Source: Heterobilharzia americana
Taxonomy: Eukaryota; Platyhelminthes; Trematoda; Strigeidida; Schistosomatidae
Length of the DNA: 64,000 nt
Direction of reading: 5' to 3'
NCBI GenBank assembly: GCA_944470555.2
Contig: OX104128.1
Span: 41,523,920 to 41,587,919 of the forward strand
In this document: piece after piece, positions 1-12,206 of the stretch
Position numbering within the stretch: position 1 is the first letter of the stretch
How the letters are laid out: every line of letters starts with the position of its first letter
Made by a program: the position numbers and the translations under genes
The notes under the pieces: generated by a model
What the model saw: only the letters and a program-made list of their open reading frames with translations
What the model was told of the DNA's origin: nothing
The model's database searches: none

Positions 1-1809
1 AACAATGAATTTATCTATCTTCTTTCTTGACTACTTTATTCCAGACACTAGAATTCAATATTTAATCATTGGTGAATTTCATCTATCACTACTTCCATTT
101 TTATTGATTGATTTATCAAATAAGAGTAAACTTCACTGCTTTACCATTCTGTTATTCCCTAAGAAAGGGTACTTTAAATCAAAAAATCTTCGGTGAACCA
201 CTCTTGTGCGGTTATTTACTTAAAATTGACATAAAATAGGTAACATGTTGAAGTGTAGACTTGACTGGTAGCAGCCAAGCTGGATAGGCAGTTTGGTGTT
301 ATATCACTGTCTATGTGAAGATTGTAATACTCCCTAGTAGTTCATACAGCAGCAGATTTTTGTTGTGAATGGCAACTCACCACATCTTTGAATTGAGTTA
401 TAATCGATAAGACAGTGGACGAACACCACAGCTACACTACATTTATTGGTAATCAGAGGAGAAAAATGGGCATTACTGGTTTAGCATAAGGATTTCCTAA
501 CCATTTTATTAGATCTTCTGCATCCATCTGATAAGAAGTAGCCTAAATGGAAGCCAACATTTTAAGTCATAAGCCGCTTAGACAGGAGTTCTCGATTTCA
601 ACTTTTGTTTCATGTTACTGCGTAGTCAAGAAAAACCTTATTGGACAACTTATCTCACGGTTGACCAGTCAAAATGGGCTGTTTAACTTTTACTTTAGTG
701 ATTTCATATATTCAGGAAAACTGTATCTAAATGATGTATTTTCGAGGGCACCCAAGTGTCACAGTTCTTTTTGAATTCTAGTCTTTCCTAATTCCAGTGT
801 TTATCACAGATCAACAGAAACTAGAAAAAATAAAAAGCAAGGAGTACTAAAAATCTGATTCATCCAGGTTAGGGACTCTTCAGTTGTCCAAGCCCATCAA
901 TCAATTTGACATTAACTTTGAGACCATTAAACTTCTCATTAAGTACCTTACCATTCAGCCCCTGGTTTGGAATCTAACAGTCCGAGTTCCCGACTCTGAT
1001 CAATTTACAATGTAGCGCAGCATTCATCCAACGTCAAAAGAGAGTATTTGTCCCCCAGATCCACCTTAGTTGACCCAACATCTCATGGCTTTTATTAGGA
1101 TCTTTTTAAGTTAGTTTTGAAGTAAGTTACCAATGAGCACTGGATTGTCATTTAATTGGAGTGAAAATAGAGAATTGATTGTTTTGAAAGTATTGATGAT
1201 GATTTCTTTGTTTATTTTTTTCAGACCATAGTCGAAAAAATTTGAATTTCTCCTTCAGTTGTATTGTGAATCATGAAGACAAAACATAAGGCTACCTTTC
1301 TTCTTGTCTCATCACCTACTCATCAAAATATTCAAAATGTCAGTGAGAGTTAGGTCAATAAACTATTGAAATACCCCTCCACACACGCACAAAATCAACG
1401 CAGAACCTCGTATACGAGTTCACCGGTTCAAGTTGACACACTTCACAGTGGTATGAAAAGAACGAGTGGACAGAAAAGGAGAGATATGAAAGTAGACAAG
1501 GTTATGTGAAAGAGTAAACAATTTGAAGATAACGGTCAATGTAAATATTCAAGCTGTAAAAGATGTTATGGAGTGAATACATCAGGGCCATTTTGACTGA
1601 TTTTTAGCCATGTCACTAAGACTTCTCAACCACTGATTCCTATCATCTTGGGGACCCCAACCAGCTAGTCTATATCTTCCCAGATGGCTCAGACCAACAG
1701 TCAGAGACTTGATGGACTGGTGCCACGTTTGGGTCTGGCCATCATACCGTGACACACAGACATGCACCTTGGTGACCTTGACTACTGATCACTTTGACAA
1801 CCATTTGAT
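1..1809. other. Unassigned AT-rich DNA
   Basis: I see no recognisable gene. Open frames are short (at most 75 codons) and have no family resemblance I can name. Around 950-985 there is a short stretch like the tail of the dispersed repeat annotated at 41690-41900: the phrase taccattcagcc followed by a ggtttggaatcyaacag-like string. The rest shows no structure I can support. Confidence 0.5.
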
Positions 1810-1952
1810 GAGTAACTCTGAAGGTCACTCTGCCAACCACTGAAGTAAACAATCAGAGCTGTGTATTTTATGGGAAACTACTTTTTCAGTCAAAATAAGG
1901 AAAAGTAATTGGTTGTTTCGGCCGTTGGTAGGGTAGGCTTCAAAATCACTCT
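1810..1952. repeat. MITE-like inverted-end repeat, copy 1
   Basis: The left end begins gagtaactctgaaggtcac and the right end reads gggtaggcttcaaaatcactc, which is roughly its reverse complement. The same end sequences, about 145 bp apart, recur at 28236-28379, 38768-38913 and 60495-60622, and in modified form inside the 1395-bp tandem unit. There is no coding capacity. Short length, matching inverted ends and dispersion suggest a non-autonomous DNA element, but I cannot identify the family or a target duplication. This copy is diverged. Confidence 0.5.
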
Positions 1953-2902
1953 GTTCAGTTTACAAAAAATGCAACACTTGGAAAATCCACAGTATAGCCT
2001 TCAAAGTATGCAAAATATTGCACAACGGTTGAGTTGTATTCAGCTGTATACAGAAGCATCGTAAGTACTAAGCAACCATTTCTTTTAACATAAGTTAGTT
2101 GATTAGAAAGACTGTCAGTATCCGGCATGTTGCCATTTAAGCTAAATATGGCGTTACTGGCATAAATGGTCAGAATTTCGTCCTAATAGTGTATAGAATA
2201 AGCAATTTTGAGCGTAATTTTAATTGTTTTCCTTTATTGGCATATTTTTATATTCCACAAGCATATTTACTCCGTTAATTTGAGGAGTAGTGTTGAATAA
2301 AGTCAAAAAATTCAGACCAGTCAGTTCCAATACATTCACTGAGTGGAGATAGTGTCCCCCTCTCCTAGCAGTAAACTTTTTGTAGCCATAGATGCTCAAT
2401 GCAGCCAGACCTTAGGTATTTTCATTTCTAAAATTTTAATCTAGCTGGTACTAATCTGCGATGACAGTTTCCTTTATTGGTTTATTTTGAATTCAGTGTT
2501 CTGTATGCAAAGTGATGTTCTATCCTGTGGTACTGATTTTTCAAGCTTATTTCTGATGTCATTTCGATTGAAGAGATTAAAAATTACTGTCACTTAACAT
2601 GACCATGGTCTAAGTAGCCTAATGCTAAAATCTTCGGCTCAACCAGACTGCGTGATATAGATTCAAATCACTGGAGGAACAAGAGTTTCTACATAGTTGC
2701 ATATATGAACGGTTGATGAGTGTTGACAAATGCGAAACTGTTGTTCAAACCTTCCTGAGCCAGAACCCTCGAAGTGTAACTCCAAAATGAAGTGCGAAAT
2801 AGTGTCGTATATCTTAGCTTAGTAGAAATTTGGCAAACGTGATCCACATGCTTCATTCGGTACACATTACATTGAATTTGGTAACTAAAAAAGTGGGGTT
2901 TG
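1953..2902. other. Unassigned AT-rich DNA
   Basis: No gene or recognisable element. A weak tRNA-derived resemblance near 2610-2680 is too diverged to call. Confidence 0.4.
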
Positions 2903-2903
2903 A

Positions 2904-2936
<33 letters not shown>
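2903..2936. repeat. (AAT)n microsatellite
   Basis: An uninterrupted run of AAT triplets, about 11 units. RTE copies in this window end in AAT-rich tails, so such tracts may be old tails. No element body is visible beside this one. Confidence 0.9.
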
Positions 2937-2937
<1 letters not shown>

Positions 2938-3061
2938 GTGGTTGTAATAATAATGCTGCTATTTGACGACGTAAAGGTTGAATGATAACTAGCAACATCA
3001 TTTTTATAACCAAAATTATTACTATTTCAAACCCCTACTATTTAAGTTAAATCTTCACGGG

Positions 3062-3062
<1 letters not shown>

Positions 3063-3124
<62 letters not shown>
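3063..3124. repeat. (TA)n microsatellite, about 31 units
   Basis: A perfect alternating TA tract of about 62 bp. It is one of three long TA tracts in the window (also 37591-37657 and 43597-43662). Such tracts can form cruciforms and vary in length between individuals. It lies about 130 bp from the minus-strand SMα element. Confidence 0.95.
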
Positions 3125-3125
<1 letters not shown>

Positions 3126-3244
3126 GAATGCACCACTAGAAAAGTAACTTCATTTATACTTGGAATTTCCTGTTGCTACACAGGGCCGTTTTGCTCGACT
3201 TCCGTTATTAGATGAGCACCCATGCGGATGCCTTGATACTGACA

Positions 3245-3450
3245 GATATTCATGACGTTATATTGATTTTGGTGACCATCAGAGTAGTCCAGGACAGGTG
3301 TTTCGTCCTATTTGAGACTCGTCAGCTAGACGTGCCTGCACCCCAGTGAGTGATGTTGTTTCCATGGAGGCTGGAACACAGTCATCTTCGCTTCAAACTC
3401 CAGAGCGTTTTCACTAAGCTACTGGGTCACAACAGCCACCTCTTGTGCAA
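3245..3450 (-). repeat. SMα-like tRNA-derived repeat, minus strand
   Basis: Read on the minus strand it has a tRNA-derived head containing a G-rich gtggctcagt-like A-box region, a gttccagcctcc-like stretch, and then the hammerhead core at 3288-3332. This is the order of the schistosome SMα family, a short interspersed family transcribed by RNA polymerase III that carries a hammerhead ribozyme (established knowledge). It faces away from a second copy at 3500-3690, and the two heads share inverted cctcttgtgcaac / gttgcacaagagg sequences at about 3438 and 3500. Confidence 0.75.
3288..3332 (-). ncRNA. Hammerhead ribozyme motif, intact-looking core
   Basis: On the minus strand the core reads CTGACGA (within 3318-3325), then a short helix II of GTCT/GGAC with a CAAATA loop, then GAAAC (3300-3304), and a GTC cleavage triplet at 3293-3295. 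GTCTAG upstream pairs with CTGGAC downstream, with one G-T wobble, to close the remaining helix. All invariant core bases that I can check are present, so self-cleavage is plausible. Activity is inferred, not shown. It is the best-preserved consensus-type hammerhead in the window. Confidence 0.75.
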
Positions 3451-3499
3451 CAGGTATCAGTTGTTGTATTTATACTTGTAATTTCCTGTTACTATACTC

Positions 3500-3690
3500 G
3501 TTGCACAAGAGGTTGCTATTATGCCTCAGTGGCTCAGTGGATAACTCTCTGGAGTCTGAAGCGTAGAGTGCTGGGTTCGAGCCTCAATAGGAACAACATC
3601 ACTCAATGGGGTTTAGGTCCATCCAGCTGACGAGTTTCAAGTGGGAGGAAACGCCTGTCCTGAATTTCTCTGCTAGTTATTAAGATCAAT
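3500..3690 (+). repeat. SMα-like tRNA-derived repeat, plus strand
   Basis: It begins with ttgcacaagagg and has a pol III A-box-like tggctcagtgg at 3530-3540 and a B-box-like ggttcgagcc at 3574-3583, followed by the hammerhead region at 3613-3668. Spacing of the two boxes fits a tRNA-derived internal promoter. It is arranged head to head with the minus-strand copy at 3245-3450. The downstream tail runs into ttattaagatcaataaaa-type sequence and simple TAC/CTA repeats around 3720-3780. Confidence 0.75.
3613..3668 (+). ncRNA. Hammerhead ribozyme motif, partly decayed helices
   Basis: CTGACGAG at 3627-3634, GAAAC at 3648-3652 and a GTC triplet at 3657-3659 are all present. Helix II is altered (GTTTC against GGGAG) and the outer helix pairs only through CAG/CTG plus partial matches. 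The catalytic core bases remain but the helices are weaker than in the copy at 3288-3332, so activity is doubtful. Confidence 0.65.
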
Positions 3691-4380
3691 AAAAAAGTGA
3701 CTACTTAGTGACTACTATTACCATCGTTACTACTACTACTATTACTCACACTGACTACGACTATCACCAACACTAACACTACTCAGACTGGGCGTATTTT
3801 GAAAGTTGTGGAATTACAGTATTGTAACTGTGGCCATTACAAATATGGCTTCAAATATCATCCAGTACATAGTAATGTATCAGTTTGTGACAGATCTAAC
3901 GAATGAACTAAACTGAAACAATTGAATGCTAACTTGTGGCATCAGTATAAACTAGTAAGAATAGATTGTCTTCGATGCCTCTTGTAATGCCATCGATAAA
4001 TGATGAACACCACTCCTCCAAATTAGTAAATCATCTGATTTTACAATAATAGAGATGTTATAAACGCAATGAGTAGAAAGTAGACTATTCGATCATGTAA
4101 CAGTTGTACTGACATGCTGATAAACATTTTCAACTCATTCTTTAGGTGTTCCAGTTGTTGTAGATATAATTTCTAATGTCATTGTGGTATCGTTTCACAA
4201 TTGAGCAAACCTCTTCCATCGTTCACGTGACTTCCACCAAACTTTTCATTCATAGAGTGGCTGACTAATGATCTTTTTTTTTACTGATGACAAAATGATG
4301 AAATCTTGGTCAAATAAAAGTATATCAGCTTGCTTTCGTAATTCAAAACATAGTTTTTTGTGGATTGAACGACTGATTCG

Positions 4381-4640
4381 AAAGTAAGCCCTATCACGGA
4401 TTGATGTCAGCTGGAGAATTACTGAAAACCTAGTGGTACAGAACAAATACTCTATCTTAGGTTTGCATTCAACACGGACTGACATCAGTTGGAGAGACAT
4501 TGGAAACTTTGGAGCACGGACAGCTGTTTCGTCTCAGCAGTATGCACTTATAAGCCTGCAAGAGATCGAACGCAGGACCTTCAGGTTCGGCGGTCAGCAC
4601 GTTACCATTCAGCCACTAGATTCGTATTCAATGGTCCATT
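4381..4640 (+). repeat. Dispersed repeat family R1 (SINE-like), compound copy
   Basis: It contains two successive starts of the family: atcacggattgatgtcagct at 4394 and acggactgacatcagttgga at 4474. These are followed by the family body (gacagctgtttcgtc, cagcagtatgcac) and a B-box-like gatcgaacgcaggacc, ending in taccattcagccactaga. Related copies in both orientations occur at 4735, 15420, 34560, 37780, 39412, 41690 and 61505. The B-box-like motif suggests a tRNA-derived SINE. I cannot give its published name. Confidence 0.6.
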
Positions 4641-4734
4641 CTTCCTATTTTTGTCAGTTCAACAAATAAATCCTCAGAAAACTCCACATCGAATTACATT
4701 ATCTTAAATTTTGAGGGAGTTGTGGAGATTTGGA

Positions 4735-4860
4735 AATACATCCCCGGTAGGGTCGTGGGTGCGCACTGCTGAGGAGTCCCATACTAGGATGAAACAGCTG
4801 TCCTGTCCTCCCAGGTTTCCTTTGTTCCCCCAACTGATGTCAGTCTACGATGAATAACAA
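4735..4860 (-). repeat. Dispersed repeat family R1, minus strand
   Basis: The reverse complement of the R1 body: cgtgggtgcgcactgctgag, then gtcccatactaggatgaaac, agctgtcctgtcctcccagg and ccaactgatgtcagtc. It lies 100 bp from the plus-strand copy, so the two form a loose inverted pair. A further scrap (cgggttcaatctcaaacagt) follows at about 4909. Confidence 0.65.
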
Positions 4861-4969
4861 CTTGAAAAACTTTATCATAGTTTTAGAATCTCTGCAAAAG
4901 ACGATTTCGGGTTCAATCTCAAACAGTGTCGTGGATGCACGTCACTGATGAGTACTGAAGTAGATTCTT

Positions 4970-7900
4970 AATACCAATCTATCAACAAATCATTTAGTCC
5001 ACAGAAAAGTCAAAGTCAAAGTACAATCAGTTAGTCATTATTGATTTATTTCGTGATGAACTTTTTGAATTTCTCATGGAACAGCATTGCATGTGGAGTC
5101 AACGAAGTCGCAAGTGAGGACGAATGCCTAACTGTGACATTAGTTAATCATCACGCCCTATCGTAAATCTTCTTGTGACCCATACATTTCGGTAATGTTC
5201 AATTAGCAGGTAGCCAAGGCAAGTCTGTTAAATAATCAGGAGTTTCTATTATTCTGTTTCATGTGTTCTATCTTACCCTATCCAAACTGTTTGAATGACA
5301 AGAAGTGGATGAAATTTCGTCTGTTCTATACGGTTATCTGATTTATATGCTCCAGGTACACACAATGCGCACTGCGCATCCTTTTTCCACTCAGTGTAGC
5401 TGAATTACTATGACTATACCCAAAGTATACACATGTTATTCGAGCTAGAAGTCTAAATTCGAAAGTATTAACCGGCTTACCTCTCACTTTATAGTCATCA
5501 TTGTAGGCTTTAGTAGTAAAGGGCTGAAAATATCATTTCAACATGTGTTCTATTCGCATATAAGTGTACTCAGAAGAGAAATCATTGGCATGATATCAGA
5601 CAAAGTCTGGGCTTTAACTGGGTGAAGTGAATTATATTTTCTAGGTCAACTCTTCAACTTATACAGATAGATTTTAAACATGCGAACACGTACATACGCA
5701 TACACAAATACTCTAAAGTGTAACGCCTGACTGTCATTTAATTTTATATTTATCACATAGTGAGAGAGACACTGAATGATGTCCATCAAAACAACATCAA
5801 CAACAACAATATTGATAATGAAATAGATAGTGGACAATCCTACTTTTTGGATTTAACTTTTACGCCTACAACTTTACTAGTTCATGTATACGATCATAAT
5901 AATTGTGACAAGGTATCCGTACGACTGGATGACTTATATATTGTTCGCTTCACTTCTGTTTTGATCATCTTGACAGCAGCATTGTTTATTTTTGTCGATT
6001 ACGTTTCAGCAGAAAACACCTAGCTGATTATTCCCAACTGTAACAAGTCTTGGATCAAAACAATGCTTATTAGTCGGTTTTAAGTAACTAACCCTCAGGA
6101 CAGTTTGTTTGTTTTAGATGACTGAAGTCGATTATTAAGAAGCTACACATTGGCTTTCTCAACTAGTCTCACTTATCACTAAGGTGTATCTGTAACTTCA
6201 AGGACAGTCATGTTCTCGCACCCACGTCGCTCAGTTAATAAGTAAAAGACTAGCAAGAAGCTCTTTAGATTATAAATGAACCGACGTAAGACAGAATTAT
6301 TTATCTGAACTGACAGATTGTTCTCACGATGGCCACCAACTAGTCACTATGTATAATAAAACCCTGCGTAAATCACTTAAGCATCATAGATATATTTTAA
6401 ACATAGTGATGAATAACAACAAGCATGAGATCTAGTCTAAGTGAGATTTAACTTTTAGCAGCTTTTGTGAATATATTTTACCTCTACATTGAAACAACAT
6501 CCACTTATGGTGAAGATTACTGTAGATCTTCAAAATTTTCCACCTGTATATTTCAACTAGTGACAGCTTATTTAAGCTACGGTATATCATGAGTGACCTC
6601 AATGTGGTTCGATGAAACATTTTAAGTATACATAACGATGAATAGAAGGGAAGAAACAACAGGAATATTAAGACGACAGATCTTTGCATAGGCATGAGGG
6701 ATATCACTTCGGAAAAACAAAATTAGAGCCTTACCACATAATTTGTGTCCGACTCTACATAGATGCAGCTGTATTAGAAATTTTTTCAGTATTGCTGCAG
6801 TTTTTATTTTGTTTTCTATGTAATCTGTTGTAAAAGTAGGTAAGCATATTTCTATCTTTTAAAGTTTACCAATCGTCAGTACTCCAATATTCTTAATGAT
6901 GAGATTCGAACTCAGCGTCTATCACTATAAGCACTTCAGTATTATTCCCCAGGTTAATTATTTATGAAAACCAGCTTTTGTGCATTATATCCAGAGTATG
7001 TGTAAATGATAAAGGGAGAATTGAGAACTATTTGACTCTCCTTCTCAATAGGGTTGTGCATGATGTTACATAAGGCCGCAAACGTTTCTCAGTAACAGAT
7101 TTTTTTAAAGCTTAACATCAAATCAGGTGTTCATAAAACTTATGGTTCAAGGCGAAGGTCATTCAGTTGGATGGAATTACATTCCTTTGCAAACTAAAAT
7201 ATTCAAACTGTAATCTTCTTGATACCGTTAATAAAGGGAGGGTCAAATCTGTTCCATATATACTAATGACTGAATCGAGACGTTGTAGAGTATCTCTTGC
7301 TTAATGGAACAGTCATTCAATCTGCAGTATGTCTAACAATTACAGCCAAGTGGGCAGTTGGCTAATTTCGATTTTCTAGGCCTTCCTCTGCTTTTCAGGT
7401 CGACTAAATATCGTCAATGGACCATATGAACAGCTTCTAATTATTCTTATATACATGAAAATGGTGCACATAATAGGCTATGGGTTCCTGCTAAAAGAGG
7501 AAAACTCAAAGTTATGGTTATCTTTCCTTACCTTCTTAGCAGAGACGCTGTCGAGTGTGTCAACTGGGTTATCTCGCTAAGCTGGGCCTTATTTCACACT
7601 CACCACCCTTCTAATATCTAACCTCTTCCCACCACGGTTAGACTGTGACACCCAGGTATTTCATCCCATACTGACTGTGTGGTTAACAGATAAATGACGA
7701 GATTTAACAGTCGGTCGGCGACTGCCTCCCAAGGTCCATTCTTCAGCCAGAAGGGACAATACAAGCTTCATCGCTCTAAGTGTTAGATAGAGAATTCACA
7801 TAATAATCAGTCAGTTTGCAGCATGTCTCATAATTACGGTCGAACTGACAGCCGACTAACAAATAGTTGTGTTATTCTCATATTGTAATATACATTTCAA

Positions 7901-9313
7901 AGTACTTGTTTTGACAGTCTTGACGGAATTCTTCAAAGCCTCACTACATTTGCTTATTTCAGTAACTTTCTCATTACTCTACTGTCTAGATTTGTAACAA
8001 CACCACTTTAAAGCGTTGAATTTTTGTAGACAGTTTAGTCTTACAACACACCTTCTGTTGTCTTACGGCGTTTCTGTTCATCTGAGAAATCGAGTGACGG
8101 TTGACAGTGAAATTTAAAGGTTAATGTATAGGCATTCACAAGTGGGTATCAACATATCACGCTATATCAGTTTATCGTAACACATCGAGATTTCATTTAT
8201 CATCAATCCACCATATTTAATGGGAATTACTTTGAAGTCATAAATTTTCTGCTATTTGACCGATCATACATCCAAATAACGAAAGTTGATCTATCAAAAT
8301 GGTGGAAATATCAATGTATCATTGGCCAGATAATTTCTTATTTTCTCTCACGAAGGCAATATGACAACCAGAAACTGATTTTTAATATGCTATATTCTAT
8401 TATGCTTGGGTTGTTAAACCAACCATGAAATGTAGGAGGTTGTGTATACGAGGTTTAAAGGGATAACTTCTAAACTTTCACAAGTTCCTAAAAATTCTAA
8501 TCTAGCCTTTATCATTACTTGCTATTGTGACTAGCATGTAATTTCATAAAAATGAAGAGTATACATATATGGTCAGAAATTGTGAACCACAAATTCTACT
8601 CAAGTTAACACTAAGTTTAACAGATATTGAGGTCATATGGAGTGGTTACAGGGAGAGAAACAGGTTCACCAACAATTTGTTGAAGGGACTATGCATCAAG
8701 GTATCAAACCTATAATCCATGACAGAGATATGAGAACCAAGTTGTATTATTTTAAACTAACTTACAACTAATTTTATCTCGTTTTTGAGCATAAATACAA
8801 TTCTCATCATTCACCAATCTAATTGATACATATTTGTGAAAAAAGAAAAAGCATTCGATATATTTGATTAACCAAGGCTTTTAAGAAGAACAGCATCCTA
8901 AACAGAAAACCTCACTATTTGTAAGGGGAAGCCCAGTATCAACAACAGAATTCAGCAAACAAGATATAAAGCAAGAAGCACATGTATAACGAAAATGCAT
9001 AAGAAGAAAAGTTAGTGAGAATTCAGTAAAACATCAGATGAGCATTTTGAAATAAGTAAGATTTTTAATCTCCAGAGATGAACTAAACTCCAAATAAAGC
9101 GTCGATTCCGCGCTAAACTATTCACAATTAACAGAGTGATTCAAATAAAAGAAAAAGTGATATCACTTAAGATGAACAGTCCTTGTGCAACATAAACTCT
9201 CTCTCGAAATCCACCTACATTAACACAGAAAAATACTATGAAAGTTTTACGGAACCAACTCATGAATATTACATGGAACCGAAAAGAAGAAACATCAATA
9301 AAAAATCACCACC
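4970..9313. other. Unassigned AT-rich DNA
   Basis: No gene, RNA or mobile element that I can support in about 4.3 kb. The longest frames (91 codons on the minus strand at 6432-6707 and 87 codons on the plus strand at 5760-6023) have asparagine-rich or hydrophobic low-complexity composition, with no domain I recognise. Exons of a schistosome gene can be short, so a small exon could be missed. Confidence 0.4.
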
Positions 9314-10601
9314 CACTGAATCTGAAATATAATATACAAAATCCTCAGAAAATTAAGACGAAATCTCAACATATGTTCACCTCAAGCCATTTGTCAACTC
9401 CAATAATCAAACTCATCGGTCACATATATGAAATGGTGACCGAATGGAAAGCAACACGATTACCATGTTGCCCGTGATGATCATTTTGGCTGGTCTGATA
9501 ACTAAAGTGACTGGAAGGGGAATCATGATTATGTGTGTTGAATTTCAGCAGTCAGTCAACAGGAAATCAGTCAGTCTCCATCAGGTTTCCTACTTCTTAA
9601 AACAATCATCACATCAACCTATCAAGGTATGAAACCACAGACTTCGCAGTGAATTCACTCAGAAAATGTACGACTCCCTGTAGGACTCAGAAATACACAA
9701 GGAGTCGATTGCGACATGAAGTACCACGTGGTGAAGAATTCGTTGACTTCACAACCGAGTTACTCCCACTCGAATCTCTTAGGAGAACATGAATTCGCTC
9801 AAGCTTGACTGACAACTTCATACTTCGGTGGGTGAACTTGGAAAACATCTAACATGAGCATTCGAAATTGAAGAGCAGTTGACAGTCACTTTGTGAATAT
9901 CTCAATGCATCTGACATACAACTTGTGCTGAGGAGTTTTACCTCACCGATTGTCAACAAGCTTTGTGCATCCACACTATTTTTTTAAATGCTCACTGACA
10001 ATATTCACTCGAGCAAAATGAATATGTCATTTCCATTCCCAATGCTTCTCCAAGTTCAATTCAATCCTCTCCAACGACTTGATTTGATGAATTGGTCTGA
10101 CTGACACAAGCTCCATTGAGAATCTCTAACACATGATATCAAGCAAGATGGGTGTAGGGACAAACACTCGTCGACCACGTCAAGTGGTGGTCACGTTACA
10201 TCACGAATTGACGAAAGTTGAACAACATGAACAGTCTGACTGCAACCAACTGACTGGGTGGTAATATGCTTGCAGTAACATGTGAATGATCTACATTCAA
10301 TCAACCCGTTGATCGGTGGTGTGCACTGCTGAATAGCGTCAATCTAGGATGATGCAATACTCTCAGGTCACCATTCATCTCCCAGCTGATGTACCTTGAC
10401 AACATAAATATCGATTTCAAGTATGCCAGATCATTCTGTTCTGTCCCCCCTTCTGAAAACTGACCTTGATCATTTGCATCTGTAGAAGTATATAAAAATC
10501 GTAACCTCTCATCACCAACACTCATGCGTGAGCATAGTTGTGCACACTGGTAGTGGTCAATAAATCTATGTGAAGGCTTTTCATCATAGCAATACACTAA
10601 T

Positions 10602-12206
10602 ACTATTCTTATTAATAATAAGCCTTTCTGTGAATTATGTGTAGCAAGACATGTGATATCAGTCCTTGCTTTCATAGTGCTCTTTGTTTCTCAGACTATG
10701 CTTTTGACGAAAATTCTCAGTCACACGGTTAACAGTGTAAATATTTTGCTTGTAAAATATCCATATTACTGTTGGTAGACACTAAAAATATCATTTTCAC
10801 AATGTGACTGACATCTAACTGTACTATGATGGAAAGGGCAGTCAATTGCATGTCAATCAAACCGAATAGTAGAGTGACTCACAAGTAGTCATATGCACTT
10901 AAAAAAGTGGATTGATTTAAACTTTTGTGTAGGCTGGATGTCGCATTTGTCTTCACAACCTGTTAGACAAGTAACAAAATTACCCAAGTATACAAAGTTG
11001 TTTTTGCTCATTTATAAAAAGTGGCGATTCAAAACTAGTTAAGAAAGTGAAAAAATGGGTAACTATTATGGCCACTCTAACAATTGCTAAAATAACTAAT
11101 CCGATTGCAGTTTATCGGTTGTGAAGACAATTTTCCAAAAAATAGAGAAACGTGATTGTTTGTTACACCAGTTGTTAGGGTGGCCTTTGAAGTCACTTAA
11201 CAAAGGTAGCTTTAAAGAGCATACCAGCAACTAATGATGCAGACAATTCACTTCCTTTGTTTTGTGGAAAAGTACTTTCCCAGGAGAAATATCAAAGACT
11301 AATTTGTCATTTCGACTGTTGCTGGGGTGGCCGTTAAAGTCGTCCTGACAATACGACAGTGATGTTTAAAACTTATGTGAAAGTTCAGATAGATACTAGG
11401 TAAGCCCAGAAGCCTATGAATTACCGGCTGTGCATACGAAAACAAGCTTACATTGATAGGTGATTAGGGAGTAACCAATTTCATGTTGCATTGTCCTATC
11501 TTCTGATTGAACTTTATGGACCATTTTGTAATGTAGCCAGCAAGCTAGCAGGCTAAGCATCACGGTGAACTTTTGATAGATGTTAGTTTGATGGAGACAA
11601 CCGACGGAGGCTCTGACCAACCTAGGTGTTGTGCCCACTCGTACTTGTCAGACAGGTGTACCGACAACCTCAACGGAACTAATGTCCCACCTGAGACTCG
11701 AACCTACTTTACCCAAAGCTGCGGTCACAGTTGTTACCAGTGAGCTATTCCGGGCATGATGATCCATAGAATCCGGTCAGCACCCAGAAATGAACAAAGT
11801 GAAATTGGTTACTCTCCACTGACAAATCAATGTATCTTATGCAATCGTAAAGCAGATCAATTGTGGCCCGAATAGTTCGCTGGTGAAATCACTGACTGCT
11901 GCACTGAGTAACACGGGTTCGAATGTCAGAGGATACATCAATTCCATCGAAGTTGTAGATACGCCTCGCAGACAAGTTCTAGCAGACACGAAACCGAGGT
12001 TCTTATTAATAATTAGCCTTTCTGTGAATTATGTGTAGCAAGACATGTGATATCAGTCCTTGCTTTCATAGTGCTCTTTGTTTCTCAGACTTTGCTTTTG
12101 ACAAAAATTCTCAGTCACACGGTTAACAGTGTAAATATTTCTGCTTGTAAAATATCCATATTACTGTTGGTAGACACTAAAAGTATCATTTTCACAAGGT
12201 GACTGA
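10602..12206 (-). repeat. 1395-bp unit in left arm: one copy plus about 205 bp
   Basis: The sequence around 10605-10800 recurs at 12001-12206, so the left arm holds one full 1395-bp unit and a partial second. It is the reverse complement of the array at 19824-24214. A 74-codon frame starting at GTG (11414-11638) is identical in protein to those in the right-arm units. I regard it as a passenger, since it has no recognisable family and sits across repeat sequence. Confidence 0.85.

Noticed and set aside
10301..10675. A 124-codon minus-strand frame, one of the longer frames in the window
   Set aside because: It crosses an R1 scrap and the start of the 1395-bp unit. Its right-arm counterpart is cut to 85 codons by a one-base difference, with no sign of selection on the protein.
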